Source: Culturomica sp. (GTDB lineage Bacteria > Bacteroidota > Bacteroidia > Bacteroidales > Marinifilaceae). Taken from it: a stretch of 64,000 nucleotides of DNA. The translations under genes were made by a program, and so were the position numbers. Shown here piece by piece: positions 8,859 to 17,239 of the stretch. The DNA lies in assembly GCA_031271755.1 (NCBI GenBank), contig JAISVB010000034.1, positions 1 to 64,000 of the forward strand, given 5' to 3'. How positions within the stretch are numbered: the first letter of the stretch is position 1; each line of letters opens with the position of its first letter. The notes under the pieces were generated by a model that was not told the DNA's origin, ran no database searches, and saw only the letters and a program-made list of their open reading frames with translations.

Positions 8859-10661
8859 ATGGAAAAATTTAGAGAATTAGGTTTAGAAGGGGAAATTTTA
8901 AAAGGAATTGCTGATCTGGGATTTGAAACACCCAGTCCGGTACAGGAAAAAGTGATCCCTGTGATTTTAGGAGAAGAGCGGGATTTGGTGGCGTTGGCGC
9001 AAACGGGTACGGGGAAAACGGCGGCTTTCGGGTTGCCTTTGCTTCAGAAATTGGACGGTGGCCTGAACAAAATACAGGTATTGATATTGAGCCCTACCAG
9101 GGAGTTGTGCGTACAGATCGGGAACGACCTGAAAAACTACTCCAAATACAGGTCTGACCTGAAGATCACCTCTGTGTACGGAGGGACCGATATCCGCCGG
9201 CAAATCCGGGAATTGGAGAAAGGCGTACACGTTTTGGTGGCCACTCCCGGACGGTTGTGCGACCTGATCAACCGGGACGCCGTCGACATCGAGGCGGTTC
9301 GGGCCGTTGTGCTGGATGAGTCCGACGAGATGCTGAACATGGGCTTTAAGGAGGATCTTAATTTTATTCTGGAAGCGACGCCGAAGGAACGGAACACCTA
9401 TCTTTTTTCCGCCACCATGCCGCGGGAAGTGGAGCGTATCGCTCGGAACTACCTGCACGATCCGATGGAGATAGCGGTGGGCAAGAAAAACCAGGGAGCG
9501 GATACGGTGAGTCACCAGTATTACCAGGTAAGGGCGAAAGATTGCTACGAAACCCTGCACCGGGTCATCGATTGCGCGCCCGATATGTATGCGATTATAT
9601 TTACCCGCACCAAAATAGACGCCCGGGAGATTGCCCACAAGCTGCAGAAGGACAGCATCGATTGCGATGCCCTGCACGGCGACCTGAGCCAGACGCAACG
9701 GGACGAGGTGATGGCCCGTTTTCGCTCCAAGCGGTTGAAGGTGCTGGTGGCGACGGACGTGGCCGCCCGCGGATTGGATGTGGACAACCTGACACACGTG
9801 ATCAACTACAACCTGCCGGAGGATGTGGAGAGCTATACCCACCGGAGCGGGCGTACCGGCCGCGCCGGACGGGAGGGGATCTCGGTGGCCATCATCAACT
9901 CCAAGGAGAAGGGAAAACTGAAACGGATAGAGCATGCGCTGAAAAAGCAATTCGAATACCGGGAGGTGCCCGGCGGAGAGGCTGTATGCCGGGCGCAGTT
10001 GCTCTGGTATGCCGACAAGATATTGGCGTCGGAACAGAAAGAGACCCTCTCCCCGTACCAGCAGGAGTTGTTTGAAAAATTCGGGGAGTTGACGAAAGAG
10101 GAGTTGATCCAGAAGATCGTATCGTACGAATTCGGGCGGTTGTTGAAAAAATACGCTGCCGTGGAAGACCTGAACCTTTCGGAGTCGGAAAGATACGGTT
10201 CCGGAGGCGGCCGGGAGAGCGGCCGGGACGGGAAGAAAAGAGGCGGCCGGGAGAGCAGCTTTACCGTATTCAACGTCAACGTAGGCCGGGACGACGATTT
10301 TACGCCCCGCGACCTGATGACGATCATCAATGAATACGCTCCGGTCAGGGGATTGGAGATCGGCGGGATCCGCATCTTCAACACCAACACAAAGTTCGAG
10401 GTGGACGTGACCGGGATCGAACGCTTCGGCTCCTATTTCCGGAATGTAAACTTCAACGGATTGCCTTTTACCCTGACGGAAACGGGAGAGCGTCCCGGCG
10501 GACTGAGAAAACCCGAAAAAGGGGGCGAAAGGGGTGGCAAATGGAACGCAACCGCCAAGTGGAAAAATGAGCGTCGTTTCGGCGAAGGGAACAGCCGCGG
10601 CCGTTTCGGCGAAAAGCGGAAAGGGATGGACAACGGCCGCCGATCGGCCAAAAAGAAATAA
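8859..10661 (+). CDS. deaD: DEAD-box ATP-dependent RNA helicase (DeaD/CsdA type)
   Basis: This protein unwinds RNA, probably in ribosome assembly or mRNA turnover. The ordered motifs are visible: Q motif FETPSPVQ, motif I AQTGTGKT, PTRELCVQ, TPGR, motif II DESD, motif III SAT, ARGLD and HRSGRTGRAG. Motif II has Ser in place of the usual Ala (DESD rather than DEAD), a tolerated change. After about residue 470 comes a DbpA-like RNA-binding domain (FTVFNVNVGRDDDF onward). The last 60 residues are a Lys/Arg/Gly-rich tail. At 600 residues it matches bacterial DeaD length. The start is 20 nt after ftsZ. Confidence 0.94.
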   Translation: MEKFRELGLEGEILKGIADLGFETPSPVQEKVIPVILGEERDLVALAQTGTGKTAAFGLPLLQKLDGGLNKIQVLILSPTRELCVQIGNDLKNYSKYRSDLKITSVYGGTDIRRQIRELEKGVHVLVATPGRLCDLINRDAVDIEAVRAVVLDESDEMLNMGFKEDLNFILEATPKERNTYLFSATMPREVERIARNYLHDPMEIAVGKKNQGADTVSHQYYQVRAKDCYETLHRVIDCAPDMYAIIFTRTKIDAREIAHKLQKDSIDCDALHGDLSQTQRDEVMARFRSKRLKVLVATDVAARGLDVDNLTHVINYNLPEDVESYTHRSGRTGRAGREGISVAIINSKEKGKLKRIEHALKKQFEYREVPGGEAVCRAQLLWYADKILASEQKETLSPYQQELFEKFGELTKEELIQKIVSYEFGRLLKKYAAVEDLNLSESERYGSGGGRESGRDGKKRGGRESSFTVFNVNVGRDDDFTPRDLMTIINEYAPVRGLEIGGIRIFNTNTKFEVDVTGIERFGSYFRNVNFNGLPFTLTETGERPGGLRKPEKGGERGGKWNATAKWKNERRFGEGNSRGRFGEKRKGMDNGRRSAKKK

Positions 10662-10670
10662 CCGGTAGCC

Positions 10671-11282
10671 ATGGGGATCAGGAAAGCGGAATTTGTGGTC
10701 AGCAACACGGATGTACGGAAATGTCCGGCGTCCGATAAGCCCGAATATGCTTTTATCGGCCGTTCGAATGTCGGGAAATCGTCGCTCATCAACATGCTGA
10801 CCAACAACAGTACGTTGGCCAAGACGGCGGCGCAGCCGGGAAAGACCCGGTTGATCAACCATTTTTTGATCAATGACAGTTGGTACATGGTGGATCTGCC
10901 GGGATACGGCTACGCCCGGGCCTCTCACTCCGATCGCGGCCAGTTCGAGAAGCTGATCCGGGATTATATCCTGAAACGGGACAACCTGGTCTGCCTTTTT
11001 GTGCTGATCGACAGCCGGCACCAACCGCTGGCGATCGACCTGGAATTTATGGAGTGGCTGGGGGAGAACGGGGTGCCTTTTGTGATGGTGTTTACCAAAG
11101 CGGATAAATTATCGGCCGTGGAACGGCGGACGGCTGTGACCGATTACCAGAACGTGATGCTGGATACCTGGGAGACCACGCCGATAGCGTTTATGACCTC
11201 TTCGGCCAAAAAAATGGGGCGGGAGGAGTTGCTGGACTACATCGATGAATTGAACGGAACCGTAAAACCGTCAGGAAAATGA
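10671..11282 (+). CDS. engB: EngB/YsxC ribosome-biogenesis GTPase
   Basis: This small GTPase is needed for late assembly of the large ribosomal subunit. G1 is GRSNVGKSS near residue 27, the G2 region is AAQPGKTR, G3 is DLPGYGYA near residue 73, and G4 is TKADK near residue 142. The 203-residue length fits the family. The 3' end overlaps the next gene by ATGA at 11279, so translation of the two is probably coupled. It follows the helicase by 9 nt. Confidence 0.95.
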   Translation: MGIRKAEFVVSNTDVRKCPASDKPEYAFIGRSNVGKSSLINMLTNNSTLAKTAAQPGKTRLINHFLINDSWYMVDLPGYGYARASHSDRGQFEKLIRDYILKRDNLVCLFVLIDSRHQPLAIDLEFMEWLGENGVPFVMVFTKADKLSAVERRTAVTDYQNVMLDTWETTPIAFMTSSAKKMGREELLDYIDELNGTVKPSGK

Positions 11283-12043
11283 AGGGTGCATACCTGATAC
11301 CGTTTGTGTGCCTGTTGCTGCACATACCGGCCGGGCAGGCGCAGGAGGGCGAGGTGAAAAAAGGCTATTATCCGGACGGAAAATTGCGTTACGAAGGCCT
11401 GTTCCTGAACGGCTTGCCGGCCGGACAGGTGACGCACTACCACGAAAACGGCCGGATCAAGGCCGTTATGAACCACAACGGCCGGGAAACAGACGCCGTG
11501 CTCTACGATACCGGCGGAGAGGTCTCCGTTTCGGGACGGTATATCGACCGGAAAAAAGAGGGGATCTGGAGCTACCGGAAAGGGGAGCGTTTGCTGATGA
11601 CCGAAAGCTATGCGGACAACCGCCTTTCCGGCCCGTCGGAGCGATTTTTTCCCGGCGGGGGAGTGGCGGAACGGAAGGAGTGGCGGGACGGCCGGCTTTC
11701 CGGCCCTTGGGAACTCTTTTACGAAGATGGAACGTTGCGTCTGGAAGCCCGGTTTTCGGACGGGAAATTGGACGGGGAGTTAAAGAGTTACGATCCGGAA
11801 GGGCGCCTGCTGGTCAAAGGGCGGTATGCCGGTAATTGGAAAGAGGGGGTGTGGGCGTATTACCGGGCCGACGGTACCTTGAAAGAGGAGCGGACGTATG
11901 TGCAGGGAGTCGCGGAAAATTCGGAGGAGGAGTTGGAAGAGAACCGGCAGTTGGATGAATTGATCCGGGAGGGCCGGCGGATCGTCGACCCGGCGGATTT
12001 TATCAACGATCCCCTGCTGTATTTGCGGGCGACCGGAGAATAA
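11279..12043 (+). CDS. MORN/YwqK-like repeat protein, probably periplasmic
   Basis: A signal peptide (about residues 1-21, ending AGQAQ) is followed by roughly seven imperfect repeats of the type YxDGxLRYEGxFxxGxxxG. Examples are YYPDGKLRYEGLFLNG, FYEDGTLRLEARFSDG and YRADGTLKEERTYVQG. These beta-hairpin repeats define the MORN and YwqK-like families, common in Bacteroidota, whose biochemical roles are poorly known. It is translationally coupled to engB by an ATGA overlap and is 6 nt from xseA, which probably reflects a shared transcript rather than a shared pathway. The function is not recognised beyond the repeat class. Confidence 0.8.
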   Translation: MKGAYLIPFVCLLLHIPAGQAQEGEVKKGYYPDGKLRYEGLFLNGLPAGQVTHYHENGRIKAVMNHNGRETDAVLYDTGGEVSVSGRYIDRKKEGIWSYRKGERLLMTESYADNRLSGPSERFFPGGGVAERKEWRDGRLSGPWELFYEDGTLRLEARFSDGKLDGELKSYDPEGRLLVKGRYAGNWKEGVWAYYRADGTLKEERTYVQGVAENSEEELEENRQLDELIREGRRIVDPADFINDPLLYLRATGE

Positions 12044-12049
12044 GAGGAG

Positions 12050-13291
12050 ATGGCTACCGTGAACTTTATTTCGTTGTACGAACTGAACTGCCGGATCCGG
12101 CAGGTGATCCGGCAAGGGTTTGAAGAATCTGTCTGGATCACGGCGGAGATCGCTTCGGTACAGGAGAACCGGGCGGGACACTGCTACTTGGAATTAGCGG
12201 ACAAAGAGGAGGGAGAGGAGAAGATCCGGGCGGTGGCGCGGGGAACCATCTGGGCGTTCACCTACCGGATGCTGAAACCCTATTTCGAGACCACGGCCGG
12301 CCGGCCGTTGGAGAAAGGCATGAAGGTACTGGTGCATGCGGAAGTCGTTTTCCACGAACTGTACGGATTTTCCCTGAACATAAAAGATATCGATCCCACC
12401 TTTACCCTGGGGGATCTGGAACGGAAAAAGCGTGAAATTCTCGGGCAATTGGAGCGGGAAGGGATCATCGATATGAACCGGAACTTAGTGTTGGCGCCGT
12501 TGCCGAAAAACATCGCGGTGATCTCCTCGCCGACCGCTGCCGGATTGGGGGATTTTCTGAACCAGTTGGCGGAAAACCCGTACGGATACCGTTTTCATGT
12601 CAAGCTTTTCCCCGCCGTGATGCAGGGAGAAAAAACCACGTCTTCTGTGATCGAAGCCCTGGAGCGGATTTACGGATATGACGCTCTGTTCGACGCGGTG
12701 GTGTTGATCCGGGGAGGCGGTTCCCAGTCCGATCTGGGCAGTTTCGATACCTACGACCTGGCAGCCAACATCGCTCAATTTCCGCTGCCGGTGATCGCCG
12801 GGATCGGTCACGAGCGGGACGATACGCTGGTAGACCGGGTGGCCTGGTTAAAGGTCAAAACGCCCACGGCCGCCGCTGCTTTCCTGATCGCCTGTTTCCA
12901 GGATTTTGACAGCCGTTTGCAGGAGTTGCAACAGGATTTTGTGCAGGGCGTTACCGCGCTGATCCGGGAAGAGAAAAGCCGGCAGGTGGGCATGCTCACC
13001 GGATTCAGGCAGTTGACGACCCTTTTTCTACAGGGACGGGAAAATCGCCTGAACTTAGCGTCGGGCCGTTTGCGGAACGGGGTGCATGCAAGTTGTGAAC
13101 GGAGCAAACACCGGTTGGAGTTGGCGGAGACAAAAATGAGGTACGCAGATCCGGTGCATGTTTTGCAACGGGGGTATTCCATCACCCGGATCCGGGGAAA
13201 GGCGCTGAAAAGCGTTTCGGAAGCGGCGGCCGGAGAGGTGCTGGAAACGTTTCTGAAAGATGGCCGGATCGAAAGCAAAGTGATAAAATAG
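12050..13291 (+). CDS. xseA: Exodeoxyribonuclease VII large subunit
   Basis: XseA is the catalytic subunit of exonuclease VII, which degrades single-stranded DNA together with several XseB subunits. The N-terminal OB-fold (residues about 5-100, with VWITAEIASVQENRAGHCYLEL) is followed by the nuclease core. The core carries the motifs SSPTAAGLGDFL, IRGGGSQSDLGSFD and IAGIGHERDDTLVDRVA. A long helical region and the C-terminal VLQRGYSITR segment follow. At 413 residues it has normal length. xseB lies 7 nt downstream, the usual pairing. Confidence 0.96.
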   Translation: MATVNFISLYELNCRIRQVIRQGFEESVWITAEIASVQENRAGHCYLELADKEEGEEKIRAVARGTIWAFTYRMLKPYFETTAGRPLEKGMKVLVHAEVVFHELYGFSLNIKDIDPTFTLGDLERKKREILGQLEREGIIDMNRNLVLAPLPKNIAVISSPTAAGLGDFLNQLAENPYGYRFHVKLFPAVMQGEKTTSSVIEALERIYGYDALFDAVVLIRGGGSQSDLGSFDTYDLAANIAQFPLPVIAGIGHERDDTLVDRVAWLKVKTPTAAAAFLIACFQDFDSRLQELQQDFVQGVTALIREEKSRQVGMLTGFRQLTTLFLQGRENRLNLASGRLRNGVHASCERSKHRLELAETKMRYADPVHVLQRGYSITRIRGKALKSVSEAAAGEVLETFLKDGRIESKVIK

Positions 13292-13298
13292 CGCTGCT

Positions 13299-13496
13299 AT
13301 GGAAAAGAAAATGAGTTACAAAGAGGCGATGGCTGAGATCGAACAGATCGTCGGCCTGCTGGAGGAGAACAAATTGGATGTGGACGAGTTGGGAGCCAAA
13401 GTAAAACGGGTATCCCAATTGATCGCTTTTTGCAGATCCAAACTGCACGATACGGAAGAGGAGGTGGAGAACATCCTGAAAACCATGGAGGAGTAA
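13299..13496 (+). CDS. xseB: Exodeoxyribonuclease VII small subunit
   Basis: XseB is a 65-residue helical protein that decorates XseA to form active exonuclease VII. It shows the family pattern SYKEAMAEIEQIVGLLEENKLDVDEL, a helical hairpin rich in Glu and Leu. Length and position directly after xseA make the call secure. Its TAA stop shares two bases with the ATG of the following dacB gene (TAATG), so the two are translationally coupled. Confidence 0.94.
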   Translation: MEKKMSYKEAMAEIEQIVGLLEENKLDVDELGAKVKRVSQLIAFCRSKLHDTEEEVENILKTMEE

Positions 13497-14872
13497 TGGC
13501 GATCGGGTTGTTCCGGACGGTATGGCTGTTGGCGCTTGCCGGATGCTTTGCGCCGGTGTGCGGACAGCAGGCCGCTGTGCAAAAGTTGTTGGGCGCTGAG
13601 GGGTTGAAAAGCGCCTCCGTGAGCATCTCCGTCAAGTCGGTGGCGGACGGAAAACTGGTGCTGGACTACCGCTCGGGCAAATCCATGCAACCCGCTTCCA
13701 TTGTCAAGTTGTTTTCCATGGCGTTGGCTCTGAAAGAAAAGGGAGAAAATTTCCGGTACAGAACGCCGGTTTGGTATACCGGTACGATCCGGGACGGCGT
13801 GCTGTACGGCGATATCGTCGTAGAGGCGTCCGGCGACCCTTCTCCCGATTCCCGCTATTTTCCGGAATACAGGTTGACGGAGCGTTTGGTGCGGGAAGTG
13901 AAGGTGGCCGGCATCGGTAAGATCCGCGGGGATATCCGGGTGGAGACCGGCGGGCTTTCTGCGGAGTTGCCCGGCTCCTGGCTTTGGGAAGACATTTCCA
14001 ACTACTACGGGAGCGGCTGGTTTCCCTTTAATTACCGGGATAATACCTACGAATTGCTCTTTACCACCGGGGCGGCAGGCGCTCCTGCCCGGTTGACAGG
14101 CGTGGAGCCGGCTGTTCCGGATGCGGAGTTTCGCTCTTCGGTGGTCGCTTCTGCGGAAAACCGGGACAATGCATGGATTTACGGCGGGCCGTATACCTGC
14201 ATTTTCCGTGTCAAAGGGACGATCCCCGCCAACCGGGCGGTGTTCCGGGTCAAGGGAGGCATGCACCGTCCCGACCGCTGTTTTTTGCAGGAGATCAGAC
14301 AACTCTTCTCCCGCGAAGGGGTGGATTGGGTACGGGATACGTTGCCCAAGCCCGGCAAGACTCCCTGGTTTGAGTTTCGCTCTCCGGCTTTGGAAGAGCT
14401 TGTTTTTCACACCAACAAAAAAAGCATCAACCTCTTTTCGGAAGCGTTGGGACGCCTCGCTGCCGGAGCGGATTTCCAGTCGGGTGTCCGGATGTTCCTG
14501 GCCGCTATCGGAAGTGATTCGACCGGGGTGGTTTTGAAGGATGCCTGCGGCCTCTCTCCTTACAACGCCGTGCCGGCTGCTGCTTTTACCGACTTGTTGG
14601 TGTGGGTTCGGAGCCAAAGCGGGGAGGCGTTGGTGCGTTCGCTTCCCGTGGCGGGGGTCGACAGTGGATTGAATGCTTATTGCCGCAACCACCCCTCGCT
14701 GAAAAACAGGTTGCGGGCCAAGACCGGTTCCTTTTCCGGCGTCCGCACGCTCTCCGGTTATCTCTCTGACCGTTCCGGCCGGCTGTTGGCTTTTACGGTG
14801 CTCATCAACCATTACGACTGTCCGCCGGCCCGGATTTGCGACGAGGTCGGGGCGTTTTTGGATGCGTTGTAG
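13496..14872 (+). CDS. dacB: D-Ala-D-Ala carboxypeptidase/endopeptidase, PBP4 (class C) family
   Basis: This periplasmic peptidase trims or cleaves cross-links in peptidoglycan. The ATG at 13496 overlaps the xseB stop and gives a signal peptide (MAIGLFRTVWLLALAGCFAPVCGQ). The active-site tetrad SIVK lies near residue 67, an SxN motif is seen in KKSINLFSE, and the KTG motif is in RAKTGSFSG. These three motifs, their spacing and the length of 458 residues fit PBP4/DacB. The last Cys before the mature part is not a clear lipobox. It is convergent with the GH92 gene, which ends 17 nt away. Confidence 0.92.
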   Translation: MAIGLFRTVWLLALAGCFAPVCGQQAAVQKLLGAEGLKSASVSISVKSVADGKLVLDYRSGKSMQPASIVKLFSMALALKEKGENFRYRTPVWYTGTIRDGVLYGDIVVEASGDPSPDSRYFPEYRLTERLVREVKVAGIGKIRGDIRVETGGLSAELPGSWLWEDISNYYGSGWFPFNYRDNTYELLFTTGAAGAPARLTGVEPAVPDAEFRSSVVASAENRDNAWIYGGPYTCIFRVKGTIPANRAVFRVKGGMHRPDRCFLQEIRQLFSREGVDWVRDTLPKPGKTPWFEFRSPALEELVFHTNKKSINLFSEALGRLAAGADFQSGVRMFLAAIGSDSTGVVLKDACGLSPYNAVPAAAFTDLLVWVRSQSGEALVRSLPVAGVDSGLNAYCRNHPSLKNRLRAKTGSFSGVRTLSGYLSDRSGRLLAFTVLINHYDCPPARICDEVGAFLDAL

Positions 14873-14889
14873 CCCGCTCTTCGGGGTTT

Positions 14890-17199
14890 CTATTTCGCGG
14901 AAAACGAATACGGGCTGTCTGCCGTTGCGGTTCCGCGCGCGGTGTCGGGTTCGGAGGTCATTTCAAACAACAGTTTTGCTCCGGAGGCGATTTCAGCGTG
15001 GGTCAGGTAATTGCGCGAAACGGTTCGGCCGTCTATTTGCAGCGATTTGACATACGGCGCTCCGGGGCTGTTGCCTGCGGCTTCGATCCCGATCCGCCGG
15101 CCGTTTTCGAGCGTGACGGTTGCTTTCGGGAAAAGCGGCGAGCCGAGGGCGTATTCTCCCGAACCGGGACACACGGGATAGAATCCGAGAGCTGAAAAGA
15201 CGTACCAGGCCGAGGTTTGGCCGTTGTCCTCGTCGCCGCAATATCCGTCCGGGGCGGAGGAGTAGAAACGATCCATTACTTCGCGTACCCAATGCTGCGT
15301 TTTCCAGGGTTGCCCGGCCCAGTCGTACAGGTAGAGCATGTGCTGGACGGGCTGGTTGCCGTGGGCATAGTTGCCCATGTTCATGACCTGCATTTCAGCG
15401 ATCTCGTGGATCCGGAATCCATAGTAGCTGTCGTCGTACACGGGGGGCACCACCATCACCGAATCGAGCATCTCCGCAAAGCGTTCCCGTCCGCCCATCA
15501 GTTCCGCCAGCCCGCCCGGGTCGTGAAATACGCTCCAGGTGTAGTGCCACGAGTTGCCTTCGGTAAAATCGCCGCCCCATTTGTACGGGTCGAACGGTTC
15601 GCTCCATGCGCCGTCCGCCTTGCGTCCGCGCATCACCCCCCTTGAAGGATCGAAAACACGGCGGTAGTTCCCAGCGCGTTCGCCGTAGACAGCTATTTCG
15701 TCCGCCGGTTTTCCCAAAGCCTTTCCGGCCTGGTAAATACACCAGTCGTCGTAAGCGTATTCCAATGTACGGGCTACATTTTCGCGGATCCCCACATCGC
15801 AGGGGACATACCCCAGCGTGTTGTAATATTCGTGTCCCAATCGGCCGGTGGAGCGCACCGCGGGATGAACGCTGTCCGTTGCGGTGAGCAGGGTGCGGTA
15901 GAGGATTTCGATATCCTCCTGCGGGATGGGAATGCCTTTCAGTATGGCGTCGGCTACTACCGATGCGGAGTTGTTTCCAACCATGCAGTCGCGGTGTCCG
16001 GGCGAGGCCCATTCGGGCAGAAAACCGCTCTCCCGCGCGGCGTTGGCAAGCCCCTGCTGGATCTCTGCGCTCACCGAGGGGTAAACTAAGTTCAACAGCG
16101 GGAACAGGCTGCGAAAGGTGTCCCAGAAACCGGTGTCGGTATACATATAACCCGGCAACACTTCGCCGTTGTAAGGACTGTAATGCACCGTTTCGCCCGT
16201 GGAAGTGATCTCGTAGAATTTGCGCGGAAAGAGCAGGCTGCGGTAGAGGCACGAATAAAAGGTGCGCAGTTGTCCGTCCGTTCCTCCTTCGACGCGGATG
16301 CGTCCCAGTACCTCGTCCCAGCGGGCTTGCGCTTTCTCTTTTACCTGTTCGAAGGAATCTTCGCCGAGCTCTTCGAGATTCCGGTACGCCTGTTCAAGGC
16401 TGATGAACGACGAGGCCACCCGTGCTGTGACCTGTTGTCCGCGACGGGTATCAAAACCGATAACGGCCCCGGCATGGTTGCCTGTAAAAACAGTGGTTTG
16501 CGGAATGATCTCGCCCCCTTCCTTCCATACCTGTCCATCGGCAAAGGGGGTGTCGAACTGCACCACGAACCAGTTGCGGAAGTTATCCGGCACCCCGCCG
16601 TGGTTGGCGGTGGTGTAGCCGACTACCGTCCGGCGTTCGGGGAGTATTTCGATGGATGAATTTCCGCGGTAAGCGTCTATTACTACCGCCGAGGAGTCAC
16701 TTTGGGGAAAAGTAAACCGCAGGATCGCCGCCCGTTCGGAAGGAGTTAATTCGGCCAGTACGTCGTGGTCGGCCAGGTAGACGTTGTAATAATAGGGGCG
16801 GGCGATCTCGCTTTTGTGCGAGAAGATGCTCGCACGGGCGTCTTCGCCGGTTTTTGTGCGCCCGTTGACAGGCATCAGCGAGAAACAGCCGTAATCGTTG
16901 ATCCACGGGCTTGGCTGGTGGGTCTGTTTCAGCCCGCGTATAGTGTGGTGATCGTAGCGGTAGGTCCACCCGTCGCCGTTCCTGCCCGTTTGGGGCGTCC
17001 AGCAGTTCATGCCCCACGGCAGGGCTGTGGCCGGGTAGGTGTTGCCCGCTGAAAAGGAGTAGTCGGAGAGCGTGCCGGCAAGGGTCGAAACGTAGTCGGA
17101 AGGGCGCATTCCATCTCCTGCCGGCCGGTTGCGGCCGGTACATCCGGCGGCAGAGATCAAGGCCGCTGTAAGTACTGCGAGTGCTATGTGCCTGTTCAT
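14890..17199 (-). CDS. GH92 alpha-mannosidase, lipoprotein
   Basis: GH92 enzymes are calcium-dependent, inverting exo-alpha-mannosidases that attack mannans and N-glycans. The N-terminus has a lipoprotein signal (ISAAGC, Cys at about residue 20), so the protein probably faces the periplasm or cell surface. Family hallmarks are FRSLFPLLNLVYP, the EGNSWHYTW motif, HGNQPVQHMLYLYDWAGQP and GYCGDEDNGQTSAWYVFSA near the C-terminus, which includes the acidic catalytic-site residues. At 769 residues the length is typical. It is the last gene of a four-gene operon, 40 nt after another GH92 gene. Linkage specificity cannot be read reliably by eye. Confidence 0.95.
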   Translation of the reverse strand: MNRHIALAVLTAALISAAGCTGRNRPAGDGMRPSDYVSTLAGTLSDYSFSAGNTYPATALPWGMNCWTPQTGRNGDGWTYRYDHHTIRGLKQTHQPSPWINDYGCFSLMPVNGRTKTGEDARASIFSHKSEIARPYYYNVYLADHDVLAELTPSERAAILRFTFPQSDSSAVVIDAYRGNSSIEILPERRTVVGYTTANHGGVPDNFRNWFVVQFDTPFADGQVWKEGGEIIPQTTVFTGNHAGAVIGFDTRRGQQVTARVASSFISLEQAYRNLEELGEDSFEQVKEKAQARWDEVLGRIRVEGGTDGQLRTFYSCLYRSLLFPRKFYEITSTGETVHYSPYNGEVLPGYMYTDTGFWDTFRSLFPLLNLVYPSVSAEIQQGLANAARESGFLPEWASPGHRDCMVGNNSASVVADAILKGIPIPQEDIEILYRTLLTATDSVHPAVRSTGRLGHEYYNTLGYVPCDVGIRENVARTLEYAYDDWCIYQAGKALGKPADEIAVYGERAGNYRRVFDPSRGVMRGRKADGAWSEPFDPYKWGGDFTEGNSWHYTWSVFHDPGGLAELMGGRERFAEMLDSVMVVPPVYDDSYYGFRIHEIAEMQVMNMGNYAHGNQPVQHMLYLYDWAGQPWKTQHWVREVMDRFYSSAPDGYCGDEDNGQTSAWYVFSALGFYPVCPGSGEYALGSPLFPKATVTLENGRRIGIEAAGNSPGAPYVKSLQIDGRTVSRNYLTHAEIASGAKLLFEMTSEPDTARGTATADSPYSFSAK

Positions 17200-17239
17200 C
17201 TTTATCGCTCGTTTTAGTTGTTTGCGAAGAGGAATTGTT

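Noticed and set aside
8967-11024. A long reverse-strand ORF across the helicase and engB
   Set aside because: Same reason: antisense to conserved genes with no recognisable protein features.
14873-14889. Possible bidirectional terminator between dacB and the convergent GH92 gene (CCCG...CGGG followed by a T-rich stretch)
   Set aside because: The stem is only about four base pairs and the T-run is broken, so it does not meet a reasonable terminator standard.
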